A stretch of 64,000 nt of DNA, taken from Bacteroidales bacterium (lineage in GTDB: Bacteria; Bacteroidota; Bacteroidia; Bacteroidales; UBA10428). A model generated the notes under the pieces. That model did not search any database, had not been told where the DNA came from, and saw nothing but the letters and a program-made list of their open reading frames with translations. The position numbers and the translations under genes are program-made. Of this stretch, positions 44,393 to 53,675 are shown piece by piece (the stretch's first letter is position 1; the number at the start of each line of letters is the position of its first letter). The stretch spans positions 1 through 64,000 of the forward strand of contig JAFGBD010000059.1 of the NCBI GenBank assembly GCA_016933335.1, written 5' to 3'.

Positions 44393-45279
44393 AAGGAATC
44401 ATTTTAGCCGGAGGTGCCGGAACAAGACTTTATCCTGTAACCATGTCGATCTCAAAACAGATACTTCCTGTATATGACAAGCCGATGATCTATTATCCTC
44501 TGAGCGTTTTGATGCTGGCCGGAATTAAAGAAATACTGGTCATTTCCACTCCTGAAGACATACACCTGTATGAAAATCTTCTGGGGAAGGGAGATCAGAT
44601 CGGAATCTCAATTTCATATGAAGTCCAGCCTTCACCTGACGGTCTTGCTCAGGCATTTATCATCGGTGAGAAATTTATCAGCCAGGATAAGGTCTGCCTG
44701 ATACTCGGAGATAATATTTTCTACGGGCACGGTTTCGGCCATGATCTTTTAAAAATCGCAGAATTTGAAGACGGAGCCATTGTTTTCGGCTATTACGTGA
44801 ACGATCCGGAAAGATACGGAGTAGTGGAATTCGACCAGAATGGCAGAGTACTCAGCCTGGAAGAGAAGCCGACAAATCCAAAATCAAATTATGCATTGAC
44901 CGGTCTTTATTTTTACAGCAATGATGTCGTTGAAAAGGCAAAATCATTAAAACCTTCAGGAAGAGGTGAACTTGAAATAACCGATCTGAACAGGCTGTAT
45001 TTGCAGGAAGATCGCCTGAAAGTAAAGATTCTTGGCAGAGGTATGGCCTGGCTTGATACGGGTACTCATGAAAGCCTGCTTCAGGCTGCAAATTATATCC
45101 AGACAATAGAAATGAGACAGGGGCTGAAGATTTCCTGTATTGAGGAAATAGCTTACAAAAGGGGTTTTATAAGCAGGGAACAGCTATTAAACCTGGCTTC
45201 AAGAATGAAAAACAGCACATACGGTCAATACCTGATTCAGCTGGCCGAGAATAAAATATATACATTTAACAACCGGTAA
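44389..45279 (+). CDS. rfbA: Glucose-1-phosphate thymidylyltransferase
   Basis: RfbA (RmlA) makes dTDP-glucose from dTTP and glucose-1-phosphate, the first step to dTDP-L-rhamnose. The 296-residue protein has the nucleotide-binding [29 protein letters not shown], the metal-site segment [27 protein letters not shown] and [13 protein letters not shown]. The start overlaps the small remnant ORF. rfbC follows after 29 bases. L-rhamnose from this pathway goes to surface polysaccharide. Confidence 0.96.
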   Translation: MKGIILAGGAGTRLYPVTMSISKQILPVYDKPMIYYPLSVLMLAGIKEILVISTPEDIHLYENLLGKGDQIGISISYEVQPSPDGLAQAFIIGEKFISQDKVCLILGDNIFYGHGFGHDLLKIAEFEDGAIVFGYYVNDPERYGVVEFDQNGRVLSLEEKPTNPKSNYALTGLYFYSNDVVEKAKSLKPSGRGELEITDLNRLYLQEDRLKVKILGRGMAWLDTGTHESLLQAANYIQTIEMRQGLKISCIEEIAYKRGFISREQLLNLASRMKNSTYGQYLIQLAENKIYTFNNR

Positions 45280-45308
45280 AATATTCTTCTATTTGAATTC
45301 ACACTCCG

Positions 45309-45872
45309 ATGAATGTTATTCAAACTGATTTCAAAGGATTGGTAATCATTGAACCAGAAGTCTTCAGTGATCCGAGGGGTTATTTTTATGAAAGTTATAA
45401 TCAAAGAAGGTTCTGTGATTCTTCCCTGGATTATGTGTTTGTTCAGGACAACCAGTCAAAATCGGTCTATGGCGTGATACGCGGACTGCATTACCAGATC
45501 CTGCCATATGCCCAGACGAAACTGATAAGGGTCTTACAGGGCAAGATTCTTGATATTGCCGTCGATATCAGGAAAGGTTCTCCTACATATGCCAAATGGT
45601 ACGGCATTGAACTCAGTGAAGAGAACCATCTGCAGTTGCTTATACCAAAGGGATTCGCACATGGTTTTTCAGTTTTAAGCAGCACAGCAGTAATTATGTA
45701 TAAATGTGACAATTTTTATGTTCCTGCAGCTGACAGAGGTATCATATATAACGACACCCATCTGAATATTGACTGGAAAATTGATACTGATAAGATACTC
45801 GTTTCGGATAAAGACAGGAAACTTCCCGCTTTGAATGATGCTGAAATGAATTTTAAGTACCATTCAGAATGA
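45309..45872 (+). CDS. rfbC: dTDP-4-dehydrorhamnose 3,5-epimerase
   Basis: RfbC (RmlC) epimerises dTDP-4-keto-6-deoxyglucose at C3 and C5. The 187-residue cupin has DPRGYFYESYNQRRF, QDNQSKSVYGVIRGLHYQ (with the catalytic His), VRKGSPTYAKW-like DIRKGSPTYAKW, and PKGFAHGFSVLS. The stop overlaps the rfbD start by ATGA, indicating coupled translation. Confidence 0.96.
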   Translation: MNVIQTDFKGLVIIEPEVFSDPRGYFYESYNQRRFCDSSLDYVFVQDNQSKSVYGVIRGLHYQILPYAQTKLIRVLQGKILDIAVDIRKGSPTYAKWYGIELSEENHLQLLIPKGFAHGFSVLSSTAVIMYKCDNFYVPAADRGIIYNDTHLNIDWKIDTDKILVSDKDRKLPALNDAEMNFKYHSE

Positions 45873-46729
45873 AAAAAATACTCATTACCGGCGCAAAGGG
45901 ACAACTGGGAAACGAGATACTGTTGTTAAGCAAAGTATATAAAGATTATGAGTTCCTGTTTCATGATATCGATACATTGGACCTGACCGATTTTAAAAAC
46001 CTGGAAAAATTTTTCCAGGTTCATTCACCCGATATTATTATTAATTGCGCAGCTTACACGGCAGTTGACAAGGCAGAGAAAGAACCGGAAACGGCTCATC
46101 TGCTGAATGCGGAGGTTCCGGGGGTGCTCGCTCTCCTGTCTGACAGATTCAATGCATATCTGATTCATATTTCAACCGATTATGTTTTTGATGGAAGGAA
46201 TTACAGGCCATACAAAGAAAACGACCTGCCCAATCCATTGTCTGTGTATGCCCAAAGCAAATATGCCGGAGAACAGAAGGTACTGCAATTCGGCAATACT
46301 GTTGTAATACGCACTTCATGGCTATATTCCCGTTTTGGCAATAATTTTGTTAAAACCATGCTAAAACTTGGTAAAGAACGTGATACACTTTCTATTGTCT
46401 TTGATCAGACAGGAACTCCGACCAATGCCTGTAACCTTGCTGCAACGATCCTGAAAATGGCAGAAAGCCTTGATCATAATGACCATATCCGGGGAATCTA
46501 TCATTATTCCAACGAAGGAGTGTGTTCATGGTATGACTTTGCCAGGGAAATCATTAAATCTGCCGGATATTCCTGTAACGTCCTGCCCATTACAACCGAT
46601 AAATATCCCATGCCGGCAAGCCGCCCTTATTACACAGTCCTGGATAAATCAAGGATAAAAAACACCCTGAATATCACCATACCCTATTGGAAAGACAGCC
46701 TTGCAGAATGTTTAAAAGATATTATTTAA
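45869..46729 (+). CDS. rfbD: dTDP-4-dehydrorhamnose reductase
   Basis: RfbD (RmlD) carries out the final NAD(P)H-dependent reduction to dTDP-L-rhamnose. The 286-residue extended SDR has the N-terminal ITGAKGQLGNEI, NCAAYTAVDKAE, HISTDYVFDG, and the catalytic Tyr-x3-Lys in VYAQSKYAGE. The usual fourth gene rfbB (dTDP-glucose 4,6-dehydratase) is not in this cluster and must be elsewhere if the pathway is complete. Confidence 0.96.
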   Translation: MKKILITGAKGQLGNEILLLSKVYKDYEFLFHDIDTLDLTDFKNLEKFFQVHSPDIIINCAAYTAVDKAEKEPETAHLLNAEVPGVLALLSDRFNAYLIHISTDYVFDGRNYRPYKENDLPNPLSVYAQSKYAGEQKVLQFGNTVVIRTSWLYSRFGNNFVKTMLKLGKERDTLSIVFDQTGTPTNACNLAATILKMAESLDHNDHIRGIYHYSNEGVCSWYDFAREIIKSAGYSCNVLPITTDKYPMPASRPYYTVLDKSRIKNTLNITIPYWKDSLAECLKDII

Positions 46730-46804
46730 TTCATATTCTGTCATTTACAGTCACCGGTGTCATTATTGTATTTTTAAACAACGATCCTAATCGGGGAAAA
46801 AAAC

Positions 46805-46812
46805 TAAATTTG
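46805..46812 (+). promoter_or_regulatory. Possible -7 box for the phosphohexomutase gene
   Basis: TAAATTTG matches TAnnTTTG exactly. It would give a leader of about 100 bases to the ATG at 46919. No TTG at the usual distance. Confidence 0.33.
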
Positions 46813-46918
46813 CCGTCAGCAAGTAGAAGATAAGATCTCATAATTCATCCCGTCAGAGGAGCCGGGAACCTGTTATATATTACAATAAATGAAGTGAACA
46901 AAAATAAATTCTAAACGC

Positions 46919-48664
46919 ATGGAACAAGATGAAATATTAAATCTGGTGAGAAAAAAAGCAGAAAACTGGCTTAACAGCAATGTTGATGAACAAACCAAAA
47001 ATCAGATCCGGTATCTTCTTAAGAATGATGAACAAGAACTGACAGAATCATTTTATAAAGATCTTGAATTCGGGACCGGAGGACTCAGGGGTATTATGGG
47101 TGTCGGTACCAACAGAATGAATATATATACATTAGGCATGGCAACCCAGGGATTGTGCAATTATCTTAAAAAAGAGTTCAGTCAGTTAAAGGAAATAAAA
47201 ACCGCTATTGCGCATGATTCAAGAAACAACAGCCGTCATTTTGCAGAAACCACTGCAAAAATTTTTGCTGCAAACGGATTTAAGGTCTATCTGTTTGATG
47301 AATTAAGACCCACACCTGAATTGTCTTTTGCCATCAGACATTACGGATGCCAGAGTGGTGTTGTTATCACTGCATCGCATAATCCCAAAGAATATAACGG
47401 TTATAAGGTATACTGGGAAGATGGGGGACAGATCATTAAGCCACACGATAAAAACATCATTGCAGAAGTCCGTAAGATCAGTTCTGTTAATGAAATCAAT
47501 TTTAATGGTAATGATGAAAATATCTTCCTGATAGGAAAGGAACTGGATGATATCTATACCGATAAAATTAAAAGTCTCTCGTTATCCCCGGAAATTATCA
47601 GCAGGAATAACGACCTGAAAATTGTGTATACTCCCATTCATGGTACAGGGGTCAGACTGGCACCAATGTCTTTAAGAAAAATGGGATTTAAGAATATCAT
47701 CAGTGTACCTGAGCAGGATGTTATAAGCGGTGATTTTCCAACAGTTAAATCACCCAATCCTGAAGAACATGCCGCATTAAAAATGGCCATCCGGAAAGCA
47801 AAAGAAAATAATGCTGACATCGTAATGGGCACAGATCCCGATTCTGACAGGGTAGGAATTGTTGTCAGGGATAACAGGGGAGAATATATCATACTTAACG
47901 GAAATCAAACAGCATCACTTCTTATCAATTACCTGCTGACCAAATGGGCAGAGAAAGGAAAAATTACAGGAAAGGAATACATTGTTAAAACCATTGTCAC
48001 CACCGAACTGCTTGTGGAAATAGCAAAAAAATACGGAGTTGAACATTTTGATGTCCTTACCGGTTTTAAGTATATCGCCGATGTGATCAGGCATTTTGAA
48101 GGCAGAAAAGTGTTCATCGGGGGCGGAGAGGAAAGTTACGGTTACCTGGCAGGTGAATTCGTAAGGGATAAGGATGCTATCATTTCCTGTTCACTTATTG
48201 CTGAAACCGCAGCATGGGCAAGAGATCAGGGCCTGACTCTTTTCGAAATGCTGCTTCATATTTATGTTGAATACGGTTTCTTTAAGGAATACCTGGTATC
48301 AATTGTCAGGAAAGGCAAAGAAGGAGCCGAAGAAATTGCATTAATGATGAAAAATTTCAGGGATAATCCTCCTGCGAGGATAAACAATTCGGAGGTGATT
48401 GATGTCATTGACTATCTTGACAGCAAATCGCTTGAAAGAATAAACAGCAGAAACGGGGAGATTGAAATCCCTGCTTCAGATGTTTTACAGTTTTTTACAG
48501 GAGACGGCTCAAAAATATCGGTACGGCCTTCAGGGACAGAGCCAAAAATCAAGTTTTATGTCGGGGTCAGGGAAAATCTCGGTCGTATCAGTGATTATAA
48601 CAGGGTAAACACAATATTGGACAGCAGGATCGAAGGAATTATAAAAGACCTTAAGATTCAATAG
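46919..48664 (+). CDS. Phosphoglucomutase/phosphomannomutase family protein
   Basis: A 581-residue alpha-D-phosphohexomutase that interconverts hexose 1- and 6-phosphates. The phosphoserine loop TASHNPKEYNGYK places the active Ser at 153; the metal loop is GTDPDSDRVGI, the sugar-binding loop GGGEESYG, and the phosphate-binding loop RPSGTEPKIKFY. The length and FGTGGLRGIMGVG N-terminal motif match the PgmB/YbbT-like group of Bacteroidetes and Firmicutes. It would supply glucose-1-phosphate to the rfbA step just upstream, which fits its position, although 189 bases and a possible promoter separate them. Confidence 0.94.
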   Translation: MEQDEILNLVRKKAENWLNSNVDEQTKNQIRYLLKNDEQELTESFYKDLEFGTGGLRGIMGVGTNRMNIYTLGMATQGLCNYLKKEFSQLKEIKTAIAHDSRNNSRHFAETTAKIFAANGFKVYLFDELRPTPELSFAIRHYGCQSGVVITASHNPKEYNGYKVYWEDGGQIIKPHDKNIIAEVRKISSVNEINFNGNDENIFLIGKELDDIYTDKIKSLSLSPEIISRNNDLKIVYTPIHGTGVRLAPMSLRKMGFKNIISVPEQDVISGDFPTVKSPNPEEHAALKMAIRKAKENNADIVMGTDPDSDRVGIVVRDNRGEYIILNGNQTASLLINYLLTKWAEKGKITGKEYIVKTIVTTELLVEIAKKYGVEHFDVLTGFKYIADVIRHFEGRKVFIGGGEESYGYLAGEFVRDKDAIISCSLIAETAAWARDQGLTLFEMLLHIYVEYGFFKEYLVSIVRKGKEGAEEIALMMKNFRDNPPARINNSEVIDVIDYLDSKSLERINSRNGEIEIPASDVLQFFTGDGSKISVRPSGTEPKIKFYVGVRENLGRISDYNRVNTILDSRIEGIIKDLKIQ

Positions 48665-48693
48665 ATAATGTGGAATTATAATTTATCATTTCT

Positions 48694-49110
48694 ATGAAAT
48701 CATATCGAAAAGAATTATGGTTCAATACCTCAGCCAGGAGGGAACTCATTAATATCACAGGCCAGGTTGAAGAATGTCTGAATGAAAGCGGAATTAAAGA
48801 AGGTTTGGTACTGGTTAATGCGATGCATATTACCGCAAGCGTTTTCATAAATGACGATGAAAGCGGTCTGCATCATGACTTTGAGGTATGGCTCGAAAAA
48901 CTGGCCCCGGAAAAACCTTACTCCCAGTACCGGCATAACGGCTTTGAAGACAATGCCGATGCCCATCTGAAAAGAACTGTTATGGGACGTGAGGTAGTAG
49001 TGGCAGTATCCGGGGGAAAACTGGATTTCGGACCCTGGGAACAGATTTTTTACGGTGAGTTTGATGGTAAAAGAAGAAAACGGTTACTCGTGAAAATAAT
49101 CGGTGAATAG
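48694..49110 (+). CDS. YjbQ family protein (UPF0047)
   Basis: A 138-residue member of the YjbQ/UPF0047 family, often named secondary thiamine-phosphate synthase enzyme because E. coli YjbQ has a weak activity of that kind. Conserved pieces are the metal-site residues in [31 protein letters not shown] and [16 protein letters not shown]. It begins 29 bases after the phosphohexomutase stop on the same strand. The physiological role is not settled in any organism I know. Confidence 0.92.
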   Translation: MKSYRKELWFNTSARRELINITGQVEECLNESGIKEGLVLVNAMHITASVFINDDESGLHHDFEVWLEKLAPEKPYSQYRHNGFEDNADAHLKRTVMGREVVVAVSGGKLDFGPWEQIFYGEFDGKRRKRLLVKIIGE

Positions 49111-49114
49111 TCAT

Positions 49115-49122
49115 TAACTTTG
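49115..49122 (+). promoter_or_regulatory. -7 box for the subtilisin-like protease gene
   Basis: TAACTTTG, an exact TAnnTTTG match, just after the yjbQ stop; leader about 33 bases. No clear -33 element. Confidence 0.4.
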
Positions 49123-49160
49123 AAATTTTTATTTGTTGAATAACGGAATATATAATCAGG

Positions 49161-50795
49161 ATGAAGAAAGTCTCAATTTATATCGCAGCGATAATGATGC
49201 TGAAAGTCGTGAATGCTTTTTCTGCCCATACGGGTAACCAGAAAGATTCAGCAACATATTTCAACTGGTTTAACCTTGATTATGAAATGGATGGTATACC
49301 GGGAATAAGTACTGATAAAGCTTATAATGAATTATTAGGCAATAAAAAATCAACCACTGTTGTTGTGGCAGTAATTGATGGCGGTATTGATATTCATCAT
49401 GAAGACCTGAAGGGTAAAATCTGGATAAACGAAGATGAAATACCGGGAAATGGTAAGGATGATGATGAAAATGGTTTTATTGATGATGTTTATGGCTGGA
49501 ATTTTCTGGGAGCTGCCGACGGGAGAAACATTAAGTATGAAAACTATGAAGCAACACGGCTTTATAAAAAATATAAAAACCGGTTCTCAACAGCTGATAC
49601 CATCGGTTTATCCGGTAAAGATCTTGAATTATTCAGCCTTTTCAAAAAGGCAAGAAAAGTGCATTTCCAGAAATACACCAAAGCCCTTAATGAGATGGCC
49701 ATGATTGAAAAATTTGAAAAGAACTATTATAAGGCTGACAGTATTGTCAAATCGAACCTGAAAAAGGATACATTCAGTATCGAAGAGATAAAGTCTTTTA
49801 ATGCATCTGACAGCAGGGAATTTATCATGGCCAAGTCAGTTTTGCTTAATTTAAGTGACAATGGATTTTGTATGGAAAGACTGAAAAAATACAAAGATCG
49901 TATTTCAGTGAAACTGAACTATCATTTCAATACGGACTATGATCCAAGGTCTATTGTCAATGATGATCCTGAAAATCCCGGCGATTCGATATACGGTAAT
50001 AACGATGTCATTTCCGGCACCTCTGATCATGGTACATTTGTCTCCGGAATTATAGCAGGGAATAGGAATAACAACATTGGTATGAAAGGTATTGCAAACG
50101 ATGTCAGGATCATGGCCATCAGAGCTGTTCCTGACGGTGATGAACGCGATAAAGATGTTGCAAATGCAATTAAATATGCTGTTAACAATGGTGCAAAAAT
50201 TATCAACATGAGTTTTGGCAAGGACTTCACACCTCAAAAAGAGCTTGTTGATGAGGCGATCAGATATGCTGCGGCAAATGATGTTTTACTGATTCATGCC
50301 GCCGGTAACGAGAGTGATAATACCGATAAAAATCCCCGTTATCCCAATGTACTGAATACCGGCAAAGAAAAGATCACGGATAACTGGATTAATGTCGGTG
50401 CTACCTCCAGGGAACTGGACGATTATTTTGTGGGAGATTTTTCCAACTATGGTAAAAATTCTGTTGAATTGTTTGCACCGGGAGTGGATGTTTTCTCACT
50501 TCAGCCTGATAATAAATATGATATACTGGATGGCACCAGTTTCGCCTCTCCGATGGTAGCCGGAACAGCGGCCTTAATCAAATCATATTACCCGGAAATG
50601 ACTGCAGCTCAAATTAAAGACGTAATCTTATCTTCTGTTTCATTGTCTTACAAAAGGCAAAAGGTCTTGCTCCCTGCCAAGGTTGATGAAAAGAAGAAAA
50701 GAAGAACAAAGTTTAAAAAACTGTCGTCCACAGGGGGGGTATTGAATGTTTACAATGCATTGCAGTTGTGTGAAGCCGGGATTCTGTCTGAATAG
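49161..50795 (+). CDS. Exported subtilisin-like serine protease (S8 family) with a large insert
   Basis: A 544-residue protein with a signal peptide (about 1-22). The catalytic triad is Asp73 (AVIDGGIDIHHEDL), His290 (SDHGTFVSGIIAG) and Ser460 (DGTSFASPMVAG). The Asp to His distance is about 217 residues, compared with 35-50 in most subtilisins, because of a Lys-rich, helical insert (about 110-275). The insert includes acidic segments (DDDENGFIDDVYGWNF at its edge is a common feature). No T9SS sorting domain is seen, and after Ser460 the protein ends with a short Lys/Arg-rich tail. It is probably periplasmic. Confidence 0.92.
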   Translation: MKKVSIYIAAIMMLKVVNAFSAHTGNQKDSATYFNWFNLDYEMDGIPGISTDKAYNELLGNKKSTTVVVAVIDGGIDIHHEDLKGKIWINEDEIPGNGKDDDENGFIDDVYGWNFLGAADGRNIKYENYEATRLYKKYKNRFSTADTIGLSGKDLELFSLFKKARKVHFQKYTKALNEMAMIEKFEKNYYKADSIVKSNLKKDTFSIEEIKSFNASDSREFIMAKSVLLNLSDNGFCMERLKKYKDRISVKLNYHFNTDYDPRSIVNDDPENPGDSIYGNNDVISGTSDHGTFVSGIIAGNRNNNIGMKGIANDVRIMAIRAVPDGDERDKDVANAIKYAVNNGAKIINMSFGKDFTPQKELVDEAIRYAAANDVLLIHAAGNESDNTDKNPRYPNVLNTGKEKITDNWINVGATSRELDDYFVGDFSNYGKNSVELFAPGVDVFSLQPDNKYDILDGTSFASPMVAGTAALIKSYYPEMTAAQIKDVILSSVSLSYKRQKVLLPAKVDEKKKRRTKFKKLSSTGGVLNVYNALQLCEAGILSE

Positions 50796-50830
50796 ATAAA
50801 CACCCGGTCATAAAGCCTCTATGCACACGA

Positions 50831-51313
50831 TTAATAGATCTCTTTACTGGTGACCTTACCATTTTCAGAATAGACAGTCCATTCACCTGTCCTTGAATTG
50901 TTTACATAATATCCCTGCTCCTTAATTCCGCCATCAGGATAATAACTCACATATTCTCCATCTAATGTATCATGCCTGTAATTAACTATATATGTAAGGA
51001 TGCCATTTTCATCCCAATACTCCCATTTGCCTGATATAAATCCGTTCTTATAAAAGCCTTTCCACTTGATGTTACCATTCCGGTAATAATAATGCGCATC
51101 GCCGTCAAGCCTTCCTTTCCGGTAGGTCAGTATTTCTTTTGCAGTTTCAGTATGGCCGTAAACAACTTTGCATTTTCCGGAAAAAGGAACCAGATGATTT
51201 TCTGTATAGAGTAAGTCACAGTCAATTTCTGTTTCATTAATAACAATCTCATCAGTACATGAAATAAGTCCTGCAACCAATATCAACAATAATATAATCC
51301 AGGTTTTTTTCAT
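50831..51313 (-). CDS. Lipoprotein with MORN-like (YwqK-type) repeats
   Basis: A 160-residue lipoprotein; the lipobox Cys is at about residue 19 (VAGLISCTDE). The mature part has four repeats of the form YxxGxxxGxWxYW, for example RKGRLDGDAHYYYRNGNIKW, YKNGFISGKWEYWDENG, TLDGEYVSYYPDGG and RTGEWTVYSENG. This is the MORN_2 repeat of the family misleadingly named toxin-antitoxin YwqK antitoxin. No toxin gene is adjacent. It converges with the S8 protease gene. The function is unknown. Confidence 0.85.
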   Translation of the reverse strand: MKKTWIILLLILVAGLISCTDEIVINETEIDCDLLYTENHLVPFSGKCKVVYGHTETAKEILTYRKGRLDGDAHYYYRNGNIKWKGFYKNGFISGKWEYWDENGILTYIVNYRHDTLDGEYVSYYPDGGIKEQGYYVNNSRTGEWTVYSENGKVTSKEIY

Positions 51314-51559
51314 TTTATTGATTTTGAAACTGTTTTAATAACATAAACGGATATCCTGCTGATTGGTTCCTCTTTATTGACCAAAACCCCTATTTTTAAA
51401 TTGAAAATGACCTTTTATGAGATAAAAAATACAACAGGTATACCTTACAGACATTCATTCAATATCTAATTTTCTGTTAATAAGGCTGATACAAGATGGT
51501 AAGTGTTCTGGTATCAATCCGAACAGCACAGGTTAATTTTCTCTATATCTGACAGATAA

Positions 51560-52006
51560 CTATATCTCCCTGATCTTTTCTTCTCTTTTCCAGGTGGTTG
51601 TACGGCCAATGAACTTCATGCCAAGAACATATCCTTTGATTTGCAGTTTTTGCTTGTCTTCCTCAAACCACATATAGCAATCATAGGTTTTTCCGTTTTT
51701 GGGATCATAGATGGTACCTCCTTCCCACTGATTTTTATCTTCATTATAGGAAAATCCGTTAAGAATGATAAGCTCCATTAATGGTCTGTCCCGGAGGGAT
51801 AAATCAGGATTGTTTGAGTCTTTTTCCTGAGGGTCTTCCTTTAACCATGCAATTTTTCCATAATACTTGCCATTGGTGGCTTTAAAAATTCTTATCTGAG
51901 ACTTTTCCTCATAGGTTAGCCATATGCCAATCACATCATCACTCTGAGCATTGACATTTACTTTTGCAAGAAGCGCAAGAACAAGAAGGAGCATCAACTT
52001 TTTCAT
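51560..52006 (-). CDS. DUF2147 family exported protein
   Basis: A 148-residue protein with a signal peptide (about 1-20, ending NVNA). The mature domain starts DDVIGIWLTYEEKSQIRIFK and contains GKIAWLKEDP, GGTIYDPKNGKTY and LKGYVLGMKF-like LQIKGYVLGMKFIGRTTTW, the DUF2147 pattern, a small beta-barrel of unknown role. It starts 24 bases after folA and is probably cotranscribed with it. Confidence 0.88.
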   Translation of the reverse strand: MKKLMLLLVLALLAKVNVNAQSDDVIGIWLTYEEKSQIRIFKATNGKYYGKIAWLKEDPQEKDSNNPDLSLRDRPLMELIILNGFSYNEDKNQWEGGTIYDPKNGKTYDCYMWFEEDKQKLQIKGYVLGMKFIGRTTTWKREEKIREI

Positions 52007-52030
52007 AATAGTCAGTTTTTAGATTAAATA

Positions 52031-52522
52031 TTACGGTCTAATATAATTAATAAATGAATATGAAAAACCTAATTTTTCGTCATACGGGAATTCCTCTCTC
52101 TCAGTCTCAATCCAATCATTGAAGTCAAATGACGGGAAAAAGGCATCAGCCTTGAACTTTTTATGAACCAATGTAATATATAATCTGGATGCCAGCGGAA
52201 AAAACTGCTTATACACCGAAGCCCCCCCGAAAATAAAGTTTTCTTTTTCCTCACTCATTTTAGCGAGTGCGTCTTCAAAAGAATATGCCATGAGACAACC
52301 TTTAAAATGATCATCAGGATTGTCAGAAATCACCAGGTTTATCCTCTTTGGCAAAGGCCTTTTCGGCAGTGAAAAATAGGTTTTCTTCCCCATGATGATA
52401 ACATTGTCCGTTGTCAGCTTTTTAACCCTCTTCAGGTCTTCAGGAATATGCCATAAAAGCCGGTTGTTTTTACCAATGGCATAGTTTTCGTCCATTGCTG
52501 CAATAATTGATATCCTTTTCAT
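52031..52522 (-). CDS. folA: Dihydrofolate reductase
   Basis: DHFR reduces dihydrofolate to tetrahydrofolate with NADPH. The 163-residue protein shows the family order: IAAMDENYAIGKNNRLLWHIPEDL (substrate loop, acidic residue at Glu28 region), VIMGKKTYFSLPKRPLP and ENFIFGGASVYKQFF (NADPH-binding GG). Its partner thyA lies upstream on the same strand, separated by 192 bases that contain two hairpins. Confidence 0.96.
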   Translation of the reverse strand: MKRISIIAAMDENYAIGKNNRLLWHIPEDLKRVKKLTTDNVIIMGKKTYFSLPKRPLPKRINLVISDNPDDHFKGCLMAYSFEDALAKMSEEKENFIFGGASVYKQFFPLASRLYITLVHKKFKADAFFPSFDFNDWIETEREEFPYDEKLGFSYSFINYIRP

Positions 52523-52588
52523 CTGTTAGTTAATAATATCTTATTCACTTCGTTCATGGGATTGCCATGTCCGGTTTAAGGTTCTGAC

Positions 52589-52618
52589 GGCTCCGCAGAG
52601 CCTGCCTGATTCATCAGG
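52589..52618. repeat. Two adjacent perfect hairpins between thyA and folA
   Basis: GGCTC-CGCA-GAGCC (52589-52602) is followed after two bases by CCTGAT-TC-ATCAGG (52605-52618). They lie about 97-126 bases past the thyA stop. No long T-run follows on the minus strand, so they might be an RNA-stabilising or attenuating structure, or a REP-like element. The rest of the gap shows nothing clear. Confidence 0.45.
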
Positions 52619-52714
52619 TGTTTGTTGAAGAAAACTCATTATGATTGAAAAAATCACAAACAGGGATAAACCTAATGATAATGGTTTTATAGGATCTTTT
52701 CATACCTGAGAAAT

Positions 52715-53509
52715 TTATACTGCTATGGGAGCTTTAATATGCGGGTATGGGTCATAACCTTCCAGGATAAAGTCATTGAACTTAAATTCAAAAATATTTC
52801 TTACCGAATCATTTATTCTCATAACAGGCAATGTACGAGGTTTTCTTGTTAGCTGCAATTTCACCTGTTCAAGGTGATTTAGATATACATGTGCATCTCC
52901 CAGGGTATGTACAAACTCATACGGTTCCAGTTCTGTTACCTGAGCTACCATCATCAATAGCAGTGAATATGATGCAATATTGAACGGCACCCCCAGAAAG
53001 ATATCTGCACTTCGCTGGTAAAGCTGGCAGGAGAGCTTCCCCTCATTGACATAAAACTGAAAAAGAACGTGACACGGGGGCAGATTCATATTTTCAAGAT
53101 CAGCAACATTCCATGCGCTGATAAGGTGTCTCCTTGAATCGGGATCAGTGGTCAATGATCTGATCAGTTCCGATACCTGATCAACCGATTCGTTATTATA
53201 TGCTGGCCATTTGCGCCACTGATATCCGTATATATGGCCAAGATCACCGTCCCTGCCAGCCCATTCATCCCATATTGTTACACCATGCTCGTTCAGATAC
53301 CTGATGTTGGTATCCCCTCTCAGAAACCACAGCAACTCATAAATAATCGATTTTAAATGGAGTTTCTTGGTTGTTAACAGGGGAAATCCTTCCTGAAGGT
53401 TAAATCTCATCTGGTAGCCAAATATACTCAGAGTCCCGGTACCGGTCCGGTCGCTCTTTCTGTGACCCTTTTTCATTACATGGTCGAGTAATTCAAGGTA
53501 TTGTCTCAT
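52715..53509 (-). CDS. thyA: Thymidylate synthase
   Basis: ThyA makes dTMP from dUMP using methylene-tetrahydrofolate, giving dihydrofolate for FolA. The 264-residue length equals E. coli ThyA, and the catalytic Cys is at the same position, Cys146 ([13 protein letters not shown]). Other signatures are the phosphate-binding DRTGTGT loop, [11 protein letters not shown] and [10 protein letters not shown]. The C-terminus (IKAPIAV) is the normal one. Confidence 0.97.
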   Translation of the reverse strand: MRQYLELLDHVMKKGHRKSDRTGTGTLSIFGYQMRFNLQEGFPLLTTKKLHLKSIIYELLWFLRGDTNIRYLNEHGVTIWDEWAGRDGDLGHIYGYQWRKWPAYNNESVDQVSELIRSLTTDPDSRRHLISAWNVADLENMNLPPCHVLFQFYVNEGKLSCQLYQRSADIFLGVPFNIASYSLLLMMVAQVTELEPYEFVHTLGDAHVYLNHLEQVKLQLTRKPRTLPVMRINDSVRNIFEFKFNDFILEGYDPYPHIKAPIAV

Positions 53510-53627
53510 CCATTATTTAATTTGATATTACCGGAGCAACCGGGTAAAAATAGCAAAGTTCATATGATATAAAAAGCAGACTCCCCCAAAGTTTTTTAAT
53601 CTGTTAATTACTTTTGAGTTTTTAACA

Positions 53628-53635
53628 TAACTTTG
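53628..53635 (+). promoter_or_regulatory. -7 box for the AI-2E family transporter gene
   Basis: TAACTTTG is an exact TAnnTTTG match with TTA (one mismatch to TTG) 21 bases upstream. Leader about 40 bases to the ATG at 53676. Confidence 0.42.
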
Positions 53636-53675
53636 AATGTATTAATTCATATTTTTATCGCAATTGTTGTATTAC

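Noticed and set aside
50831-51313. Toxin-antitoxin system based on the YwqK antitoxin name
   Set aside because: No toxin gene is adjacent, and the protein is a lipoprotein with MORN-like repeats.
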